In this document: in pieces, positions 5,458 to 8,503 of the stretch
Layout: every line of letters begins with the position of its first letter
How positions within the stretch are numbered: the stretch's first letter is position 1
NCBI GenBank assembly: GCA_022722495.1
Contig: JAIJLI010000065.1
Coordinates: 1-8,503, forward strand
Source: Dialister sp.
Lineage (GTDB): Bacteria; Bacillota; Negativicutes; Veillonellales; Dialisteraceae
Length of the DNA: 8,503 bases
Direction: 5' to 3'
The notes under the pieces: generated by a model
The model's input: only the letters and a program-made list of their open reading frames with translations
What the model was told of the DNA's origin: nothing
Database searches by the model: none
Position numbers and translations under genes: made by a program

Positions 5458-7010
5458 AAGCGTATTCCGTTATAGTCCTTTCCCATGTGGGGGTGCAATA
5501 CCTCTTGGTTCATGGCAGCCTCAAAGTTTCTCGCCGCCACATCCATCGGTGTATCTACTCCTGGTTTGAAGTAGGGACGAGGTGGTGCAGGGACTGCACC
5601 ATGATGGTGGTCAACTATCACTACAGGTGCGCCATGTGGTCTATGAAGTTCACTGCCGACTTCGGCTGCAACACCCAGTCCTGCTAACAGTGCGGCTCCA
5701 ATCTTGGTTCCCAAACTGGTACGGTCTTTCATATCCACCTCACCGAATATCTTGGAAAAGAGTTTCATGCGATGGTAGTCATCCACTGCCATGAACTTGT
5801 CATACTGCTTCTGCGTTATCTCGTGGCTTACTCGCTCACCGTTGATGATGGCGGTCATGCGGTACTTGCCTTCCTGCTCCGCTGGCTTCACTCGTATCTC
5901 ACCAACAGTTACTTCTCTGCCATGCTTGCCTTCACGGAACCATCCCTTGCTCTCATCCAAGTCCTGCCCATCCACAATACCCACCATATTGTTCATAGGT
6001 TCTTGCTGCACTTGCAGTGGCTCAACGGTAGATTGCAACTGCATCTTGCCATCCAACTCCTGCTGCACCTCTGGACGCAAACCGATATGGATGCGCTCCT
6101 TGCTGTTGAGCATGTCCATCGTTATCTTGTCGGCGAAATCATCCTTGATGACATTATTCAATATATCCAGTCGTTTGGCTACTGGCACTTGCTTGACAGA
6201 ATTGTTGGTCAATGCCTTCAATTCTTCGTCGGTCAAGTCATACACCATATCACTTTTGGTGCTTTCTGATTGGATGGTGAGTGTCTTTGCCTTCTCATCG
6301 ATGATGATACCGTGTGAAGACAGGCATTCCTGCCATTGATCGTTGGAGAAATATACAGGTGAGCTTATCAGTTCCTTGTAGGGTTTGGCTGGCTCTTTGC
6401 TTCTTGGACGTGTCTCTACAGGTGTCACCACGGCTTGCAGGTTTTGTAATACATCTGCTTGTGATGCTACTTGTTGCTGTCCTTTATAGTAAAAGCCATA
6501 ACCTCCAGAGGTTAACTCACCAGGTTTCAGCCTTCTGTCTGGTCTTTCCGCTACCATTGGTGCTCCTGCATAGAACATCTGTCCTCCGACTCTGCGTAGA
6601 TGATAGCCGTCCTGCATTCTCGGTGTCCAACCTAAAAACTCTGGATTCCATCCTAACCGTCCGTATTCTCCAGTACCAATCCTATATCCATGCAGTCCCA
6701 TAGCCACTCTTCCATTGGCATTTCTTGCATGGACAAGGTTTCTCGGCATATAGAAGTCTTTGCCGATGATGCTGGTAAAGACATTGTACGCCTTCTTGTT
6801 GGCAGAGTTGGTTCCCCAATCGGTCAATGCCAACATCTGTTTCTCGGTGAGGTTGTAGGTCAGCAGTGGGGAGTCATGTCCCTGCACCGCTAACTGATAA
6901 CCATCGCCATTGGCTATGATATGGGCTTGCATACCATTACGCATCAGGATGTCACGCATCTCTGGCTGCAAGTCCATCTGTCTTGGATTCAAGTTCTTTC
7001 TTATCGCCAT
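5439..7010 (-). CDS. Three-module protein of Bacteroidetes mobile elements (DUF3945-like, tentative)
   Basis: A 523-residue protein with no signal peptide. It carries three degenerate copies of one module at about 22-93, 226-300 and 363-428. Each has two or three strands followed by a signature helix pair: YNLTEKQMLALT ... FTSIIGKDF (52-86), YDLTDEELKALT ... LNNVIKDDF (257-292), HEITQKQYDKFM ... FSKIFGEVD (396-426). Between copies one and two is a Gly/Trp/Tyr-rich stretch (110-175, GRLGWNPEFLGWTPRMQDGY in part). After copy three comes a Gly/Ala hydrophobic segment (433-450), a His-rich loop (VDHHHG, 466-471) and a Pro-rich linker. The pattern recalls DUF3945-type proteins encoded beside Toprim genes, but this name is uncertain. 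It overlaps the Toprim gene by 19 bp, suggesting the two products are made and work together. The biochemical role is unknown. Confidence 0.82.
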   Translation of the reverse strand: MAIRKNLNPRQMDLQPEMRDILMRNGMQAHIIANGDGYQLAVQGHDSPLLTYNLTEKQMLALTDWGTNSANKKAYNVFTSIIGKDFYMPRNLVHARNANGRVAMGLHGYRIGTGEYGRLGWNPEFLGWTPRMQDGYHLRRVGGQMFYAGAPMVAERPDRRLKPGELTSGGYGFYYKGQQQVASQADVLQNLQAVVTPVETRPRSKEPAKPYKELISSPVYFSNDQWQECLSSHGIIIDEKAKTLTIQSESTKSDMVYDLTDEELKALTNNSVKQVPVAKRLDILNNVIKDDFADKITMDMLNSKERIHIGLRPEVQQELDGKMQLQSTVEPLQVQQEPMNNMVGIVDGQDLDESKGWFREGKHGREVTVGEIRVKPAEQEGKYRMTAIINGERVSHEITQKQYDKFMAVDDYHRMKLFSKIFGEVDMKDRTSLGTKIGAALLAGLGVAAEVGSELHRPHGAPVVIVDHHHGAVPAPPRPYFKPGVDTPMDVAARNFEAAMNQEVLHPHMGKDYNGIRLWQTTN

Positions 7011-7022
7011 AGCATGATTGTA

Positions 7023-7247
7023 TTAAGCGTTCTCTGTTTCCATTCCTTGCTCCAACAGCTCGTCTTTGTACTTCACAAACTGTTCCGCACTCTCGTTGCC
7101 GATGCACCGGGCGTGTTCCTTGCAGTATTCCTCATACTCGTTCTGCCATTCCTCACTGAAATGGTTCACATAATCAAGCCAACCGTATTCACCGCTCTGC
7201 ATCTTCTCCACGAGGATGTCTTCTGTATAATATGGTCCTTTTCTCAT
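7023..7247 (-). CDS. Small acidic protein (74 aa), function unknown
   Basis: Seventy-four residues with about 18 Asp/Glu against 7 Lys/Arg, giving a strong net negative charge. It is rich in aromatics in its first half (GPYYTEDILVEKMQ, GEYGWLDYVNHFSEEW) and helical. It starts 26 bp after the previous stop, with an AGGGA-like Shine-Dalgarno motif just upstream, and ends 12 bp before the next gene, so its place in the operon supports it as real. I recognise no domain. Small acidic proteins of mobile elements sometimes mimic DNA or act as adaptors, but nothing here proves that. Confidence 0.78.
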   Translation of the reverse strand: MRKGPYYTEDILVEKMQSGEYGWLDYVNHFSEEWQNEYEEYCKEHARCIGNESAEQFVKYKDELLEQGMETENA

Positions 7248-7273
7248 TTCTTCCCTAAGTTTGATGTTTCACG

Positions 7274-8032
7274 TTACTTCCTTACGACAGCCGATGCATG
7301 TCTTCCGGCAGCTTTCTTTTGCTCATTCCACAGTTCTTCTGTATATTCCTCCTCTGGAACATAGTCGAGGTTGCCGTCATCGTCCATCACCCAACAGCCA
7401 TAGATGCCGAAAGTGTATTTGTCCCACTCTCGCTTGCCTTCCTTGCGCCACTGCTCACCATCGCCGTTGGCGAAGCGGATGCCTGTGTCGCTCTTCAGGT
7501 CGATGCCTACGGTCACAGGTTCGTCTTCTACGGCAAATGTCAGTGCTTCGCCATTTTGGATGCTCTTTAGCTCCGTTCCTCCAAGACTGAGTTCGTCAGA
7601 TAGCACCTGCAAGTTTCTACCAATCACAGGTGTCGGCACAGCCATCACTTGGTTGGTCTCTCCGTCAATCTGCACGAATGCCTTGACATGTGCGCCATCT
7701 GGCATATCCACATCTGCCACCACAGCCTTGCCCTGCTTCAACAGTTCCTGCTGCTCTTTGGTGAATTTGTCCAATGGGGCATATTTCAACACAGGATAGA
7801 ACATTACATCCACGTTTCCGTCTGCCATTCTTACCAAGGCGAATCGGGTTCTGCTCTTGATACTGTAACCCTCGTTTACTTCCATGCTCACAGGCAACAC
7901 TGGTGATGGACGACCATTGCTGATGTCATCCAAGACATGCATCGGAAGGTCTTCAATCATCTCGTGGGTGAGTCCAAACTTAGCGAGTGTCTGATATGGC
8001 ACTTCGCTTTCTTCAAATGAGTTTCTTTTCAT
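7274..8032 (-). CDS. DUF4099/DUF3945-like protein of Bacteroidetes mobile elements
   Basis: A 252-residue soluble protein and first gene of the leftward operon. Residues 5-48 fit the DUF4099 signature (FEESEVPYQTLAKFGLT, then MIEDLP, LDDISNGRPSPVLPV). After a strand-rich part comes APLDKFTKEQQELLKQGKAV (85-104) and VKAFVQIDGETNQV (116-129), which resemble the DUF3945 module; a similar segment, IQNGEALTF with VGIDLKSDTGIRFANGD, follows at 158-191. These families are found on Bacteroidetes conjugative and mobilizable elements, commonly near Toprim, topoisomerase or relaxase genes; their activity is not established. The last 50 residues are acidic and mixed. The start is supported by a promoter about 40 bp upstream and an A-rich leader. 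It is followed after 26 bp by the small acidic gene. Confidence 0.87.
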   Translation of the reverse strand: MKRNSFEESEVPYQTLAKFGLTHEMIEDLPMHVLDDISNGRPSPVLPVSMEVNEGYSIKSRTRFALVRMADGNVDVMFYPVLKYAPLDKFTKEQQELLKQGKAVVADVDMPDGAHVKAFVQIDGETNQVMAVPTPVIGRNLQVLSDELSLGGTELKSIQNGEALTFAVEDEPVTVGIDLKSDTGIRFANGDGEQWRKEGKREWDKYTFGIYGCWVMDDDGNLDYVPEEEYTEELWNEQKKAAGRHASAVVRK

Positions 8033-8056
8033 ATTCTGATTATATTTAGAATGATA

Positions 8057-8078
8057 CTTTGCATATAGCCATGCAAAG
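8057..8078. repeat. Inverted repeat over the leftward -7 box (candidate operator)
   Basis: Perfect 8-bp arms CTTTGCAT (8057-8064) and ATGCAAAG (8071-8078) are separated by ATAGCC. The right arm contains most of the leftward -7 element and the left arm lies around the predicted transcription start. ATAGCC is repeated directly after the right arm (8079-8084). Position and symmetry suit a dimeric repressor site; it could also form a small hairpin at the 5' end of the transcript. No regulator gene is visible in the window. Confidence 0.45.
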
Positions 8079-8106
8079 ATAGCCCAAGAGTAATGAATAC
8101 AAGAAA
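8074..8106 (-). promoter_or_regulatory. Bacteroidetes-type promoter for the leftward operon
   Basis: The coding strand has TTTCTTG (8106-8100), then 18 bp, then TATCTTTG (8081-8074), matching the Bacteroidetes -7 consensus TAnnTTTG with a -33 TTG at nearly the usual spacing. The start of transcription would fall near 8068, giving a leader of roughly 35 bases before the ATG at 8032. As gaps in the operon are short, this promoter may serve all the leftward genes. Confidence 0.65.
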
Positions 8107-8210
8107 GCCTACGCTCCTCTGCCCAATCTTTTCCGTTTTATTATGATTATATCATCATTTCATACTCTCAATCATACTTTAATCTTATTTTATGTTATAC
8201 TTTTACAGCA

Positions 8211-8245
8211 TCGACAATCCCTCTTGATATCTTTCCCTAACTTTG
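8211..8245 (+). promoter_or_regulatory. Bacteroidetes-type promoter for the rightward gene, probably leaderless
   Basis: TAACTTTG at 8238-8245 is a full match to TAnnTTTG and is followed by CACC and the ATG at 8250. With the usual few bases from -7 box to transcription start, the mRNA would begin at or next to the start codon. The -33 region is weak: only TCGACA at 8211-8216, 21 bp upstream. A second, poorer match (TATCTTTC) lies at 8228-8235. No Shine-Dalgarno is present. The AT-rich stretch 8140-8210 upstream may aid the promoter. Confidence 0.55.
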
Positions 8246-8249
8246 CACC

Positions 8250-8503
8250 ATGAAATGGAAAATAGTGGCATTATGGGTAATAAATTGTCTGGCGGTATCG
8301 AGTGCGAAGGCGCAGTTCAATACCGTCAGAGACAACGTATGCCGTTACAAAGTCAAGAAAGTTGAGGAAAAGCTTCTGCCTCCTGCAAACAATCAGGTAG
8401 ATTCCGTCACTGTAAATCTACCACAACAGGAAACAGACTCTGTGGATAACAAACAAAAACAGTGGATAAGCAGCTATTCAAGCATCACTTATCCACTGAA
8501 ATC
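8250..8503 (+). CDS. Secreted protein, probably an M23 peptidase of the transfer region (5' part only)
   Basis: From ATG 8250 the frame is open to the right edge: 84 codons plus two bases. Residues 1-21 form a signal peptide (MKWKIVALWVINCLAV core, cleavage after AKA), giving mature QFNTV. A polar linker rich in Val, Glu, Pro and Asn follows (30-70), then QWISSYSSITYPLK at the edge. In Bacteroidetes conjugative elements, secreted M23 peptidoglycan hydrolases have this layout (QFNTV after the signal peptide, low-complexity linker, then a YPL segment leading into the M23 domain), so that is the likely product; the catalytic domain itself lies outside the window. Such enzymes open the wall for the transfer channel. 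The gene is divergent from the operon and shares its control region. Confidence 0.75.
   Translation, partial: MKWKIVALWVINCLAVSSAKAQFNTVRDNVCRYKVKKVEEKLLPPANNQVDSVTVNLPQQETDSVDNKQKQWISSYSSITYPLK
8441..8498. repeat. Cluster of three DnaA-box-like 9-mers, two forming an 11-bp inverted repeat
   Basis: TGTGGATAA (8441-8449) is the exact complement of the consensus DnaA box TTATCCACA. AGTGGATAA (8461-8469) and TTATCCACT (8489-8497) each differ at one base. The last two sit inside a perfect inverted repeat, CAGTGGATAAG (8460-8470) and CTTATCCACTG (8488-8498), with a 17-bp spacer. All lie inside the secreted-protein gene, so chance from coding is possible. Confidence 0.4.

Larger units (their letters stand above)
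1..8503. mobile_element. Part of a Bacteroidales conjugative/mobilizable element (boundaries not in view)
   Basis: The gene set suggests the transfer or accessory region of an integrative or plasmid element: DUF4099/DUF3945-like proteins, a stand-alone Toprim protein, paired secreted VirB5/TrbJ-like proteins, a PH membrane protein and two M23-type proteins in compact operons with TAnnTTTG promoters. No att site, integrase, relaxase or coupling ATPase is seen, so the type of element and its ends are unknown. Confidence 0.55.

Noticed and set aside
5772..6339. Two overlapping + strand open frames of 165 and 182 codons
   Set aside because: Both are antisense to the three-module gene, overlap each other, and have compositions typical of reversed coding sequence.
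8033..8052. ATTCT ... AGAAT hairpin (8033-8037 with 8048-8052) as a terminator or riboswitch
   Set aside because: Only five AT-rich base pairs with a ten-base loop and no T tract in the needed direction; too weak to support.

Overview
The window looks like part of a conjugative or mobilizable element of a Bacteroidales bacterium (Bacteroides/Prevotella-type). Three things point there: the proteins match families known almost only from Bacteroidetes mobile elements (DUF4099/DUF3945-like proteins, a stand-alone Toprim protein, M23-type peptidases beginning QFNTV after the signal peptide); the promoters carry the Bacteroidetes -7 element TAnnTTTG; and most starts have A-rich leaders with little Shine-Dalgarno. 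No integrase, relaxase, coupling ATPase, RNA gene, IS or CRISPR array is present, so the element type is inferred from the cargo.

Layout. Nearly everything (1-8032) is one dense leftward operon. Read in its own direction it encodes: a DUF4099/DUF3945-like protein (8032-7274), a 74-aa acidic protein (7247-7023), a 523-aa protein with three degenerate copies of one module (7010-5439), a Toprim primase-like protein (5457-4300), a two-TM bacterial PH-domain protein (4269-3781), two paralogous secreted helical proteins resembling VirB5/TrbJ-type conjugation factors (3800-3102, 3081-2407), a Gly/Ala-rich hydrophobic protein (2388-1729), an M23-fold protein lacking one catalytic His (1708-881) whose C-terminal part (to 570) lies in the -1 frame beyond a run of nine A, and an unrecognised protein running off the left edge (570-1). 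Gaps are 12-30 bp or the genes overlap (19 bp, 20 bp, and a TAATG stop/start), which suggests co-transcription and translational coupling.

The 217-bp region 8033-8249 is a divergent promoter region. The leftward promoter has a good -7 box and a -33 TTG, and its -7 overlaps an 8-bp-arm inverted repeat (candidate operator). The rightward promoter has its -7 box four bases from the ATG, so the rightward gene is probably leaderless. That gene (8250 to the right edge) begins a secreted protein, probably an M23 peptidoglycan hydrolase; its first 84 codons also contain a cluster of three DnaA-box-like 9-mers.

How it may fit together (inference): the proximal genes look like DNA-processing or accessory functions (Toprim and DUF3945-like proteins), the distal genes like envelope and mating-pair functions (secreted VirB5-like pair, membrane PH protein, M23-fold protein). 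The least explained parts are the frameshifted M23-like gene, the duplicated secreted pair and the three-module 523-aa protein. No stretch over 300 bases lacks a gene.
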